Assembly: GCA_012523975.1 (NCBI GenBank)
Contig: JAAYSF010000004.1
Span: forward strand, 1-50,648
Reading direction: 5' to 3'
Length of the DNA: 50,648 nt
Source: Veillonellaceae bacterium
Lineage (GTDB): Bacteria > Bacillota > Negativicutes > JAAYSF01
Under the pieces are notes generated by a model. That model made no database searches. It was not told where the DNA came from and saw nothing but the letters and a program-made list of their open reading frames with translations. Below are positions 34,648 through 43,521 of the stretch, piece by piece. Each line of letters opens with the position of its first letter. The stretch's first letter is position 1. The position numbers and the translations under genes are program-made.

Positions 34648-36127
34648 TGCTTTCTATACCTCCTTTTTTAGATTTTAGTTTAAAAATAAAACCTAAGACT
34701 TGTATAGCAATTATCGGTGTCATTGCAACCATTGCGATCATTCCAAATCCGTCAGCTAAAACGTTTGCGCCTTCTATTGCCTCAGCAACTCCTTGAGCGT
34801 ACGCTAATATAAAAGTAGCCGTCATCGGTCCCGACGCGACCCCTCCTGAGTCAAATCCAACGCCAACAAATAGCTTCGGCACAAAAAAAGACATTGCTAT
34901 AGAAATAAAGTAGCCCGGAAGCAGAAGTTGCCATAATTGAAGTTCTGGAATAAGGATTCTAATCATGGATAATGCGACAGCAGCTCCTACTCCTATACAG
35001 AGGGTAATCAAAACAGCTTTTCTTCTTACGTAACCGCTAGTAACGTCCTCTATCTGATGTGTTAATACATTAACGGCAGGTTCAGCAAGGATCGTAACTA
35101 AGCCTAGTATAAAACCTAAAAGGATAACATACATCTTGTTATCTAACGAAGCTATATTATATCCAACAGCACTTCCTACCTCCATAAAACCTGCATTGAC
35201 ACCTACTAAAAACATCACAAGTCCTACAAAGGTGAATAGTATACCGATTAAAATCTTTCGGACTGTTCTTTTCGACAATTTAAAAGTAATCTTCTGAAAC
35301 ACCAGAAATATAATTACAATAGGCAGCAGTGCCATAAACACTTCACCTGATATTATTGGAAGTTTATTAATAAATGGTCCCAATAATGAGGTTGATTTTA
35401 TTTCTTGAGGAAGACTTCCTGTAATTTTATCAGTTTTAGAAATTATACTCATAAGCATAACCGAAATAATTGGTCCTGTAGAAGCAATAGCAACTAATCC
35501 AAAGCTATCTTTTTCGGAAGATTTACTATCCTTTTTTAACTTAGAAACGCCCGTTGCAAGAGCAAGAATAAACGGAACAGTCAACGCCCCGGTAGTCGCT
35601 CCTGAGGCATCAAAAGATATTGCCAAGAACTCTGGAGATGCTAATAGCGCAATTAAAAAAATTATAATATATAGAATCGCTAGTAATTTGTATAGCGGGA
35701 AATTATAAACGATCCTAATAAGACCTATAGCAAGCATTATCGCAATACCAATTGATACTATAACAACAATGCTCCCCTTTGTAATCATGCCCGATGTAAC
35801 AGCGTCTACCTGCCCGGCCAAAATATGAAGGTCCGGTTCAGCAACTGATATGAAAAAACCGAGAAATAGCCCAGCGACAGCAACTATCCACAATTTATTG
35901 GTTCTTGCAATTGCCGAACCCAGGGTATTGCCAATCGGTGTAATTCCAATGTCTACACCAATTAAAAAAGTTGTTAATCCAATAATAATCAGCACTGCCC
36001 CAATAAGAAATCTAATAATTAATGGAGTTTCAATTGTCATTAGTGTAAAATTTAGTATCAATACTATTACCGTAATCGGGAGAACCGAATATAAAACCTC
36101 TTTAAATTTTAATATAGCTTCACTCAA
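34637..36127 (-). CDS. DUF1538 membrane protein
   Basis: A 496-residue protein with about 12-14 membrane segments and a clear internal duplication. GVDIGITPIGNTLGSAIA...AEPDLHILAGQVDAVTSG near residue 60 recurs as GVNAGFMEVGSAVGYNIAS...AEPAVNVLTHQIEDVTSG near 310. Both halves also carry a GxxxSGG/ATTGxxTVPFILA type segment. This matches DUF1538, an uncharacterised family I expect to be a transporter or channel. The start is TTG behind AAAGGATG. It overlaps the PII-like gene by 11 bases. Confidence 0.82.
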   Translation of the reverse strand: MSEAILKFKEVLYSVLPITVIVLILNFTLMTIETPLIIRFLIGAVLIIIGLTTFLIGVDIGITPIGNTLGSAIARTNKLWIVAVAGLFLGFFISVAEPDLHILAGQVDAVTSGMITKGSIVVIVSIGIAIMLAIGLIRIVYNFPLYKLLAILYIIIFLIALLASPEFLAISFDASGATTGALTVPFILALATGVSKLKKDSKSSEKDSFGLVAIASTGPIISVMLMSIISKTDKITGSLPQEIKSTSLLGPFINKLPIISGEVFMALLPIVIIFLVFQKITFKLSKRTVRKILIGILFTFVGLVMFLVGVNAGFMEVGSAVGYNIASLDNKMYVILLGFILGLVTILAEPAVNVLTHQIEDVTSGYVRRKAVLITLCIGVGAAVALSMIRILIPELQLWQLLLPGYFISIAMSFFVPKLFVGVGFDSGGVASGPMTATFILAYAQGVAEAIEGANVLADGFGMIAMVAMTPIIAIQVLGFIFKLKSKKGGIESNAG

Positions 36128-36355
36128 ATATTACCATCCTTTCATAACCAAGCTACTGTTTGATTTTTATAGCTTCTTTCAGTAAATCACTTATATCCAC
36201 ATTTATTCACTCCTCACATTTACTGCGTTATAAAGCATGTTGCTACTTAATTGTAAACGTATATTATTTCCTGAGTCAATAAAAACAAATCGAGCAAGAG
36301 TACTCCTAGTCCTTATACTCCCTCTTATATTTCGGGCAACTCCTTGTGATATAAC

Positions 36356-36387
36356 AAAAAGGCTTCCGATTTCTCGGAAGCCTTTTT
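36356..36387 (-). terminator. Terminator of the tRNA pair
   Basis: GGCTTCCGA (36361-36369) pairs with TCGGAAGCC (36374-36382). The T tail on the minus strand comes from A at 36356-36360. It lies just after tRNA-Lys. Confidence 0.8.
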
Positions 36388-36392
36388 TCTTC

Positions 36393-36468
<76 letters not shown>

Positions 36469-36473
36469 ATATA

Positions 36474-36549
36474 TGGCTGGGGCGCTAGGACTCGAACCTA
36501 GGAATGCGGGAGTCAGAGTCCCGTGCCTTACCAACTTGGCGACGCCCCA
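36474..36549 (-). tRNA. tRNA-Gln (anticodon CUG)
   Basis: 76 bases including the encoded CCA. The acceptor TGGGGCG pairs with CGCCCCA, the anticodon arm CGGGA-CTCTGAC-TCCCG gives CUG, T-arm CTAGG-TTCGAGT-CCTAG, discriminator G. It is 5 bases upstream of tRNA-Lys and shares its terminator. Confidence 0.95.
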
Positions 36550-36638
36550 ATAATTTACATATCATCTTGCACTTTCATAGATGACTTTTATATTATAACT
36601 CTATCTTTCTAAACATGCAAGTACATGACCAATAATTT

Positions 36639-36668
36639 GCACCTTTGTTATGACCTGCGGCATATTAT
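36639..36668 (+). promoter_or_regulatory. Possible sporulation sigma (E/K-type) promoter
   Basis: CATATTAT (36661-36668) fits the CATANNNT -10 element, with GCACC 17 bases upstream as a -35. It sits 28 bases before the SPOCS gene. The call rests on pattern only. Confidence 0.35.
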
Positions 36669-36695
36669 GGAGCAAACCGCATAGGAGGGAGTAAC

Positions 36696-37295
36696 ATGGA
36701 TCAAGATCAAACCCGCCCTTGGGTATACAAAGGGAATTGCCACCCTCCCGGCCCGACCCCCATGATTGTTCATCAGATCATCGGTCACGGGGAGGAACAG
36801 GAATCATGCAACCACCGAATGTGCGTGCCGCGGAGAAAGCCATCGATAGAACAAATCGTTGATGTTTTTGTTAAGAAGGTCAAAATACATTCAGTTCATG
36901 TTGTTACTGATAAAGTAATCGTTCGTGGCAGCTATGAAATTAAAGCCCTTTATGTTGCCTGTGTTCCCACTCAGCCCGTCCACGCCGTTGAAATGCGACG
37001 CGTGCCATTTTCAGCAAGCATTTGTATTCCTGGCGCTCGCTGCGGCATGGACGCTGATGCTACTGTCAACGTAGAGTTTGTAGACTATGATTGCGACAAA
37101 CGGACTCGCGCTTACTGGCATAAGCATTATGACGACTGCGACTATGACGAAACGGTGAAATACAAAAAACCCAAAAGATGCACTCGCTGTTTTAATGTTT
37201 CAATAGTTCTTTGCGTCCGCGCCAAAGTTATGACTTGCCGGGAGATTCTCGTCGGTTCTTATGCTCCAAAACTCCCCTATAAACCGAAAGGATAG
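36696..37295 (+). CDS. SPOCS-domain (DUF3794) protein
   Basis: A 199-residue protein whose middle (about 45-130) matches the SPOCS/DUF3794 domain found in spore-coat-related proteins such as SipL: VHVVTDKVIVRGSYEIKALY, VEMRRVPFSASICIPGA, VNVEFVDYD. It has no signal peptide. Cys-rich pieces flank it (CNHRMC, RCTRCF, CVRAKVMTC), which may crosslink or bind metal. AGGAGGG precedes the ATG. A role in the spore coat or exosporium is inferred. Confidence 0.75.
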   Translation: MDQDQTRPWVYKGNCHPPGPTPMIVHQIIGHGEEQESCNHRMCVPRRKPSIEQIVDVFVKKVKIHSVHVVTDKVIVRGSYEIKALYVACVPTQPVHAVEMRRVPFSASICIPGARCGMDADATVNVEFVDYDCDKRTRAYWHKHYDDCDYDETVKYKKPKRCTRCFNVSIVLCVRAKVMTCREILVGSYAPKLPYKPKG

Positions 37296-37417
37296 TAATT
37301 ACTTTTTTCATTTCTCACTCATTAATAAGCACCATGCAGTAGCAACATTCCCACTTATAGCATAGTCTATACTATCCAATAACTCAAAAGATCATCTGCT
37401 GGAAGGAGGTAATTTAT

Positions 37418-37525
37418 ATGGGTTTTGGTGGTTGCGGTCACGGAAATAATGGCTGGATTTGGATTATCATCATTATTATTCTGCTGTTCTGTTTCTGTGG
37501 AAACGATTGTTCCGAAAGCTGCTAG
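37418..37525 (+). CDS. Small Gly/Cys-rich membrane peptide (35 residues)
   Basis: It is preceded by the very strong GGAAGGAGGT 8 bases before the ATG. The product begins MGFGGCGHGNNGWIW, then a six-Ile hydrophobic stretch, then LLFCFC and a Cys-rich tail, ending in SESC. Its Gly-rich start and single hydrophobic segment recall the YjcZ-type sporulation peptides. A CATAGTCTA element at 37361 could be a sporulation -10 site. It follows the SPOCS gene on the same strand. Confidence 0.6.
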   Translation: MGFGGCGHGNNGWIWIIIIIILLFCFCGNDCSESC

Positions 37526-37564
37526 TACTTAAGCTGCGTACATGACTGCCTGGCGGATTTTACT

Positions 37565-37633
37565 CCGGTTTAAGGCTGCCCGCCCTTTAACCGGGGCTGT
37601 GGTTAAACTCAGATTCATAGTTACCACAGCCCC
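37565..37633 (+). other. Two overlapping hairpins downstream of the small peptide
   Basis: CCGGTTTAAGG pairs with CCTTTAACCGG with one mismatch (37565-37594). GGGGCTGTGGT (37593-37603) pairs with ACCACAGCCCC (37623-37633). They share bases near 37593 and cannot both form fully. Neither has a T tail. Confidence 0.5.
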
Positions 37634-37686
37634 GCTTAGGCATGCTTATATATAACTTCACCAGGATTTATTAATCCTGGCAAAAA

Positions 37687-37732
37687 AAATATAGTCCGTA
37701 CCACCTGTGTGATACGGACTATATTTTTTATT
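37687..37732. terminator. Bidirectional intrinsic terminator
   Basis: A 14-bp stem (37687-37700 with 37713-37726) with a 12-base loop, a T-rich tail on the plus strand and an A tract on the other side. It separates the small peptide gene from the convergent rarD gene. A shorter CCAGGATT hairpin lies just before it. Confidence 0.85.
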
Positions 37733-37742
37733 TAGTAATAAT

Positions 37743-38699
37743 TCAGATTTCATTTTTTGCAGCAATCGCTCCCTTTTTAAGCAGCTTTCTGATATAAGTC
37801 TCGGCCGCAATAAAGGGACAAGTTCGCGATAGTGAAAATATCGTCAGCGCTACCCATATTAAACCAAACGACACCATATGCACTTTAGTAAAGGGCTCAT
37901 GATAAGCGAATACGCCAATTAGGAGCACAATAGTAGGCGATAGATACTGGGTAAAGCCAAGGATGGTCAACGAGAGCCTCCTTGCACCGCTGGCAAAGAG
38001 GATAAGCGGTACTGCTGTGACAACGCCGGCACCTGCTAATAGTCCGGCAGTCGTCCAGTCGGCAGTGAAGGAACCATGTCCCTGCTGCTCTAGGAAACAG
38101 ATATAGATAATCGCGATGGGAGTAACCAAGAGCGTTTCTATCGTGATGCTGGTTATTGCGCCAATATTCACTACCTTTTTGCATAAGCCATATAGACCAA
38201 AAGTAATAGCAAGGACTAATGCTACCCACGGGACAGAGCCGAAGTTAAGTCCCATATTGAGCACACCGGCGCCGGCAATGATGCACGATAATGCTTGCCA
38301 GAAGGATAGCTTTTCTTTTAGAAATATGATGCCCAACAAAACACTTATTAAGGGATTAATATAATAGCCAAAGCTTGTTTCGACTATTCGGTTATCGTTA
38401 ACTGCCCAAATATAGGTCAGCCAGTTGATGCTTATTATGAGTGAGGCTGCTATCATTCCAGCCCGTCTTTTGGGGTTAGCCATCAAAATCCGCCAGTCAT
38501 CGCGCAATAAATTAAACTTCTTTGTCAATCCTACGATAGCCGCCATTAAGATAAATGACCATAGTATCCGATGCGCCAAAATTTCATGGGCGGGTACATC
38601 TAGCAACTTCCAATAAAGCGGTAAAATACCCCAAAGGATATATGCTAAAGCAGCTGCCGCAACACCTTTTAAATGGTCACTAGCTTGCGAGTTGTGCAC
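37743..38699 (-). CDS. rarD: RarD-like EamA-family permease
   Basis: A 318-residue, ten-helix drug/metabolite transporter. It starts KGVAAAALAYILWGILPLYWKLL, then has HRILWSF, INWLTYIWAVN and the family ETSFGYYINPLISVLLG segment. All are RarD hallmarks. The substrate is unknown. It appears monocistronic. Confidence 0.88.
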   Translation of the reverse strand: MHNSQASDHLKGVAAAALAYILWGILPLYWKLLDVPAHEILAHRILWSFILMAAIVGLTKKFNLLRDDWRILMANPKRRAGMIAASLIISINWLTYIWAVNDNRIVETSFGYYINPLISVLLGIIFLKEKLSFWQALSCIIAGAGVLNMGLNFGSVPWVALVLAITFGLYGLCKKVVNIGAITSITIETLLVTPIAIIYICFLEQQGHGSFTADWTTAGLLAGAGVVTAVPLILFASGARRLSLTILGFTQYLSPTIVLLIGVFAYHEPFTKVHMVSFGLIWVALTIFSLSRTCPFIAAETYIRKLLKKGAIAAKNEI

Positions 38700-38773
38700 A
38701 AGATCACCTCAGTAAGTAAATAACCTCATTATAAGTGCTTTTACAAATATGCGCAATAACCAAATCTATCCAA

Positions 38774-38800
38774 AAAATCAAGCGCTGCCGATAGCAGCGC
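38774..38800 (-). terminator. Terminator after the GGDEF gene
   Basis: GCGCTGC (38782-38788) pairs with GCAGCGC (38794-38800), loop CGATA. TTGATTTTTT follows on the minus strand. Confidence 0.75.
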
Positions 38801-38806
38801 CGATAT

Positions 38807-39961
38807 CTATCCATATTGAATTACTTTGTTTCTGCCGGTTCTTTTCGCCTGGAACAAGGCTTCATCAGCCATTCTCATTAATTTTGCCATATCAGTTATA
38901 TCAGCGGGAATGATAGTAGCTGCACCAATACTGACAGTATAATGCGGCAGCGTTTGTTTATTCGTAAACTCCGGCACCAAACCTCCCTTAATCCTTTTAG
39001 CAACCGTTGCAGCCTCTTGATCATTTGTATTGGGACAAAAAACAATAAACTCCTCGCCGCCATACCTCCCGAAAACAGCCTCGCTACGCAGCAGCGCAGC
39101 AGTTTTTTGGCTGAAGTTTACCAATACTTCATCACCTACGAAATGACCATATTTATCATTGACAGCTTTAAAATGATCTAAATCAATCATTAGTACTGAA
39201 ATCGGCTTGCGTTGACGAATCATCAACGAAAACAGCTTTTTAGCCAGATGCATAGCATGTCCACGGTTATATATGCCAGTTAAAAAATCACGTGTCGCTG
39301 CCTGTTGGAGTTTTAATTCAAGTGCCTCCCGGCTCATTAACAAAAAGGCCATTGTACTCACTAACATATATCCATATGCCATGAGATAAGTCAAAGTCTC
39401 CCCCGGATTTTCGTTAAAAATCGGGTAACCCGCTTTATTAGCTAACGCATCCATAGCACTTAAGCCGCACATTATTGAAAAGGCGATAAAGAAACCACCG
39501 GTTATCCGCCGCAGTTTGGTCTCATTATTGTAGAATATCAGGCCAACGGCAACAGCCAACATTACAAGAGCGGCTATCATGGATATGACGGCACTTCTGA
39601 CAGCTATATCAGCCCCGGCAAAATAAATCAGGGTAAAACCGGCAACTAAAGCCAGTGAAATTCTTATCCAACCCCTGGCGGCACTGTAACGCGGGCGTAT
39701 TCCTACATATATAAGACAGAAGGTCTCTAGCATGATACCTACAATTATAAACCCGTTTCCAGCAATAACCGAGATAATCTCAGGCATAACTCCCTGCATT
39801 AGGACTAAGGAAATACCCAAGCCTTGCAGGAGCTTACCGTAGGAATATCGCTTAAATATACCGTCACTTTGGGTAACCCTGCCGAAGACCATAAGCATCA
39901 CAAACATTATGAAATTGCCTAAGCATAACATCATGTACATTGTATGCGCATCTGACAGCAC
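38807..39961 (-). CDS. Membrane-bound GGDEF diguanylate cyclase
   Basis: About 384 residues. The N-terminal 210 residues hold about 7 membrane segments. The GGDEF domain follows (about 215-380), with TRDFLTGIYNRGHAMH, DLDHFKAVNDKYGH and the active site RYGGEEFIVF. No RxxD inhibitory site precedes the GGEEF. The frame is open to a TTG at 40030 with no ribosome site. A GTG at 39961 behind GGGGTGA is chosen; the true start is not certain. It makes cyclic di-GMP if active. Confidence 0.87.
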   Translation of the reverse strand: MLSDAHTMYMMLCLGNFIMFVMLMVFGRVTQSDGIFKRYSYGKLLQGLGISLVLMQGVMPEIISVIAGNGFIIVGIMLETFCLIYVGIRPRYSAARGWIRISLALVAGFTLIYFAGADIAVRSAVISMIAALVMLAVAVGLIFYNNETKLRRITGGFFIAFSIMCGLSAMDALANKAGYPIFNENPGETLTYLMAYGYMLVSTMAFLLMSREALELKLQQAATRDFLTGIYNRGHAMHLAKKLFSLMIRQRKPISVLMIDLDHFKAVNDKYGHFVGDEVLVNFSQKTAALLRSEAVFGRYGGEEFIVFCPNTNDQEAATVAKRIKGGLVPEFTNKQTLPHYTVSIGAATIIPADITDMAKLMRMADEALFQAKRTGRNKVIQYG

Positions 39962-40085
39962 TATGTCACCCCATATAACTGATAACTTGTAAATGGTATA
40001 TACTATATATACTACCAAAATGTTCCACAAAAAAGAAGTATAAAATAAAAAATATTTTGCAAGACAGCAAAATATTTTCGAAATT

Positions 40086-41339
40086 TTACTTACTTATAAC
40101 CCATTCATCAATCAGAACACCACTTTGCTTAAATACCTTAGCCTGTAAGGTGCTGCCGTTGACCTCAACCGTAATATAATTAGGCTCATCTACTGGATTA
40201 TGAAAAACCTTATTATACTCTTTCGCGATGGCACTCTTATACGTTTTAGTCCCGCTGCGGCCGCTTGCGATATAAATTGTTCCCATACTTGGATCTCCGA
40301 ACATTACCCCGCCCCGGAGCGGATAACTACGGGCATAGACATGATCATGACCGGAAAACACGATATCGACTTTATACTTATCAATTAGCGGGATAAAGGC
40401 TTCCCTTAAATCCGTATCACTGTCCTGCGGCCGGTTATGATATAAAGGCCGGTGAATAAGTAGAATTTTCCACAACTTGTCGGAAGCTTTTAAATCATTA
40501 TCAAGCCAATTCTTTTGCTTTTCTAACATATCCGGCGCAAATTCCCGTTCTTCGCCAATTTGACTGTCAAGCACGCTAAAGTGAATATTCCCGTACTCAA
40601 ATGAATATACCTGACCCTCAAGACCCTCCGGACCATTTGCCGGTACTTTCAACTGAGCCGTAAAGAACGTCGGCATTGAAAAAATTCTCTCCGGCGTATA
40701 AGTTTCGTGATTACCTACGACCGGTACGACTGGGATAGTATCGATTACACCCCGACTGGCGTTTAACCATGCATTCCATTCACTATATTTCTGCCCAACA
40801 TCAACTAAATCACCTACATTAATAAAAAATGCCGCATCGCGGTTGGCCTGATATGCACTGTGAAGTGTGCTGCGCCACTTTGAATAGCTGATACTTTGGG
40901 AATCACCGAAGACAAGAAACTTAAAGGATTGAGCCTTATTAGCAGCAGTAGTAAAATAATATTGCCTACTCCAGTATTGACCGTCGCCGACGCGATATAC
41001 ATAGCGAGTTCCCGCCTTAAGGCCTTTCAATGTAGCCGAGTGAATGCTCATTTTTCCCGCATCAGTTGCTAAACCTTGGACATGTGCGGTAACTACTAGC
41101 GCTCCTTGCGGAAAAACCCTATCATTAATGGCTTCATCATATTGAACTAATCCCGGTGTTGGTGAGCACTCGGTTCGCCAAGTAATAGTCTGGGTATTCT
41201 GCGGATTATCTGTCCAAGTTAAGGTAACATGATCAGGCTCAGCGCTCACTTCTAACGGGGTCAGAAAAACTGCAGCCAGTACGACAATAAATACGAAAAC
41301 CGTCAAAATTAACTTAGAGGATTTTGGAAAAGCAATCAA
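40086..41339 (-). CDS. Purple acid phosphatase-like metallophosphoesterase
   Basis: A 417-residue exported enzyme. The start is TTG behind TGAGGTG. Residues 1-32 are a signal peptide or anchor ending in EVSA. A fibronectin-like PAP N-domain (about 34-125) follows, then the metallophosphatase domain. Its metal ligands are VFGDSQS, NVGDLVD, VVGNHE, LLIHRPLYH and VFSGHDHVYAR. It would hydrolyse phosphate esters outside the cytoplasmic membrane. The substrate is unknown. Confidence 0.87.
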   Translation of the reverse strand: MIAFPKSSKLILTVFVFIVVLAAVFLTPLEVSAEPDHVTLTWTDNPQNTQTITWRTECSPTPGLVQYDEAINDRVFPQGALVVTAHVQGLATDAGKMSIHSATLKGLKAGTRYVYRVGDGQYWSRQYYFTTAANKAQSFKFLVFGDSQSISYSKWRSTLHSAYQANRDAAFFINVGDLVDVGQKYSEWNAWLNASRGVIDTIPVVPVVGNHETYTPERIFSMPTFFTAQLKVPANGPEGLEGQVYSFEYGNIHFSVLDSQIGEEREFAPDMLEKQKNWLDNDLKASDKLWKILLIHRPLYHNRPQDSDTDLREAFIPLIDKYKVDIVFSGHDHVYARSYPLRGGVMFGDPSMGTIYIASGRSGTKTYKSAIAKEYNKVFHNPVDEPNYITVEVNGSTLQAKVFKQSGVLIDEWVISK

Positions 41340-41502
41340 CTTTACACCTCATTTATAAGCTTTTTCAGCAATTCGGAAATATTTTTATAAGACTGATATT
41401 GGCTATATAGTTAGTATTTTACCATGAATAACTTTACTTGCCCATTTTTGACTTTACACATTACTTGAGTAGATGTAAAATTAGGATAGAATAATAATAT
41501 TG

Positions 41503-41583
41503 GGATAGCTAGGGGTGCCAATGGCTGAGAGGAGATTACTCCAACCCTCGAACCTGAAGTGGTTAGAACCACCGTAGGAAAGC
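41503..41583 (+). promoter_or_regulatory. TPP riboswitch
   Basis: The thi-box landmarks are in order: AGGGGTGCC (41511-41519), GGCTGAGAG (41523-41531), ACCCT, GAACCTGAAGTGGTTAGAA and CCGTAGGAA (41572-41580). It lies directly before thiC. Bound thiamine pyrophosphate should favour the terminator that follows. Confidence 0.93.
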
Positions 41584-41595
41584 TTCGCTTAACTT

Positions 41596-41622
41596 AAGCT
41601 TACTTACGGGTAGGCTTTTTTG
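41596..41622 (+). terminator. Riboswitch-controlled terminator
   Basis: AAGCTTAC (41596-41603) pairs with GTAGGCTT (41610-41617), one G-T pair, followed by a T run. It is 50 bases before the thiC start and is the expression platform of the TPP switch. Confidence 0.8.
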
Positions 41623-41671
41623 TTTTGGAACTTTCTGCTGCTGCCTAGTTATCGAAAGTGAGGATGGACCT

Positions 41672-42970
41672 ATGTACACAACTCAAATGGATGCTGCAAA
41701 GAAGGGCATAATCACAAATCAAATGCGCGTCGTAGCCGAAAAGGAAAAAATCGAACCTGAAACTTTGCGTAACCTAGTCGCTGAAGGTAAAGTTGCCATA
41801 CCGGCAAATATAAATCACACCAACCTTAGCCCTGAAGGCATCGGGCAAGGACTTCGCACCAAAATCAATGTTAATCTCGGTGTTTCAAAAGACTGCAATG
41901 ATGTCGAATTAGAGATGAAAAAGGCTGCAAAGGCAATCGAACTAAAAGCTGAGGCCATTATGGATCTTAGCTGCTTCGGTAAGACTGAGGATTTCCGGCG
42001 CAAGCTGGTTGCTTTTTCCCCTGCTATGATTGGAACTGTTCCGATGTATGACGCTGTAGGAATGCTTGATAAGGATTTGAAAGACATTACCGTGGATGAG
42101 TTCTTCTCGGTTGTTGAAAAACATGCTCAAGACGGCGTAGACTTTATGACAATTCACTGCGGCATGAATCGTGCAACTGCCGAACGGGTTAAACGAAATA
42201 AGCGCCTTACTAACATTGTTTCACGGGGCGGTTCATTGCTTTTTGCCTGGATGGAACTTAATAATCAGGAGAATCCGTTCTACGAACACTTCGACAGACT
42301 GCTTGATATTTGCGAGAAATACGATGTAACTTTAAGTCTGGGCGACGCCTGCCGTCCCGGCTCGATTAATGACTCTACTGATGCCGCCCAAATCGAAGAA
42401 CTGATTACCCTTGGCGAGCTGACCAAAAGAGCTTGGGCCCGAAATGTCCAAGTTATGATCGAGGGTCCCGGCCACATGGCATTAAATGAAATAGCCGCAA
42501 ACATGCTCTTAGAGAAAAAACTCTGCCACGGCGCACCATTTTATGTTTTAGGGCCAATTGTTACCGATGTCGCGCCAGGCTACGATCATATAACCAGTGC
42601 AATCGGCGGGGCGATAGCCGCAGCAAGCGGAGCTGACTTCCTTTGCTATGTAACACCGGCTGAACACCTCCGGCTGCCGGACTTGGATGATATGAAGGAA
42701 GGTATAATCGCAGCGCGAATCGCCGCCCATGCCGCCGATATTGCCAAAGGCATCCCGGGAGCACGGGAATGGGATAATCAAATGAGCCAAGCCCGGGCTG
42801 ACGTCAATTTCCCGCGGATGATCGAATTAGCAATCGACCCAGAGAAGGCCAGAAGATATCGGGAATCCTCCCGTCCGGAATGCGATGACACCTGTACCAT
42901 GTGTGGTAAAATGTGCCCGATGAAAAATATGAAGAAAATCTTAAACGGTGAGGATTTAAGTATAATCTAA
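41672..42970 (+). CDS. thiC: Phosphomethylpyrimidine synthase
   Basis: A 432-residue radical-SAM enzyme that makes the thiamine pyrimidine from aminoimidazole ribotide. It has [11 protein letters not shown], the FMTIHCGMN segment, [25 protein letters not shown] and [14 protein letters not shown]. The C-terminal cluster motif is [10 protein letters not shown]. The length fits the short bacterial form. The upstream TPP riboswitch gives feedback control. GAGGATGG precedes the ATG. Confidence 0.97.
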   Translation: MYTTQMDAAKKGIITNQMRVVAEKEKIEPETLRNLVAEGKVAIPANINHTNLSPEGIGQGLRTKINVNLGVSKDCNDVELEMKKAAKAIELKAEAIMDLSCFGKTEDFRRKLVAFSPAMIGTVPMYDAVGMLDKDLKDITVDEFFSVVEKHAQDGVDFMTIHCGMNRATAERVKRNKRLTNIVSRGGSLLFAWMELNNQENPFYEHFDRLLDICEKYDVTLSLGDACRPGSINDSTDAAQIEELITLGELTKRAWARNVQVMIEGPGHMALNEIAANMLLEKKLCHGAPFYVLGPIVTDVAPGYDHITSAIGGAIAAASGADFLCYVTPAEHLRLPDLDDMKEGIIAARIAAHAADIAKGIPGAREWDNQMSQARADVNFPRMIELAIDPEKARRYRESSRPECDDTCTMCGKMCPMKNMKKILNGEDLSII

Positions 42971-43034
42971 ATTCAAGCCTTGCACCTCTCCCGACTACTC
43001 AACATATTATGAAAATACGTTAAGTGGAAGGGAG

Positions 43035-43469
43035 ATGGTAAAATTTAATCCGGCGAAGCTTACGATAACCTATAAAGGAGTCACTGACGACGGGCCAATT
43101 TGCCCCAGACATTACACTCTGACCCGCTCTGAGACTCAAGATGATTTATTTCTGACGATAGATTCAAACCCACTGCTGGCGGAAGTTTCAGCTGCGTGGG
43201 ATGACAGCGGGGGAACCTACTCACTTATTGTTCGCGCCCGCGTAGACAGTATCCATGACCGAAAGACAGAAGTGCAGCAGCGTTATGATGATTTAAACCG
43301 ACAGCTTCCCTTGGTACTCGAGGCAATTCGTTATGGCGACAGCAAGTTTTTTAATAACCATGCTGAATTAGATTACGCACCCATCTTTGTCCACTTTATT
43401 TCTGTCTACCCCGAGTTTGGAGCAGTGAAGTATTTCGGCCAGCCGCTAGACTATTTATTTATACATTAA
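43035..43469 (+). CDS. Staygreen (SGR)-family protein
   Basis: A 144-residue cytoplasmic protein resembling the staygreen family. It shows FNPAKLTITY, GPICPRHYTLTRSETQDDLFLTI and LEAIRYGDSKFFNNHAELDYAPIFVHF, the last being highly characteristic. Plant staygreen removes Mg from chlorophyll a, and some bacterial homologues have been reported to do the same in vitro. This host shows no sign of making chlorophyll here, so the physiological substrate is unknown. It starts 64 bases after thiC with no terminator between, so it may be under TPP control. GGAAGGGAG lies close before the ATG. Confidence 0.8.
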   Translation: MVKFNPAKLTITYKGVTDDGPICPRHYTLTRSETQDDLFLTIDSNPLLAEVSAAWDDSGGTYSLIVRARVDSIHDRKTEVQQRYDDLNRQLPLVLEAIRYGDSKFFNNHAELDYAPIFVHFISVYPEFGAVKYFGQPLDYLFIH

Positions 43470-43474
43470 ATTCA

Positions 43475-43510
43475 AAAGAGCCATTACCGTTAAATAGGTA
43501 ATGGCTCTTT
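43475..43510. terminator. Bidirectional intrinsic terminator
   Basis: A 14-bp perfect stem (43475-43488 with 43497-43510) with an 8-base loop, between the convergent staygreen-family gene and brnQ. Confidence 0.88.
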
Positions 43511-43521
43511 ATTGTACTTCA

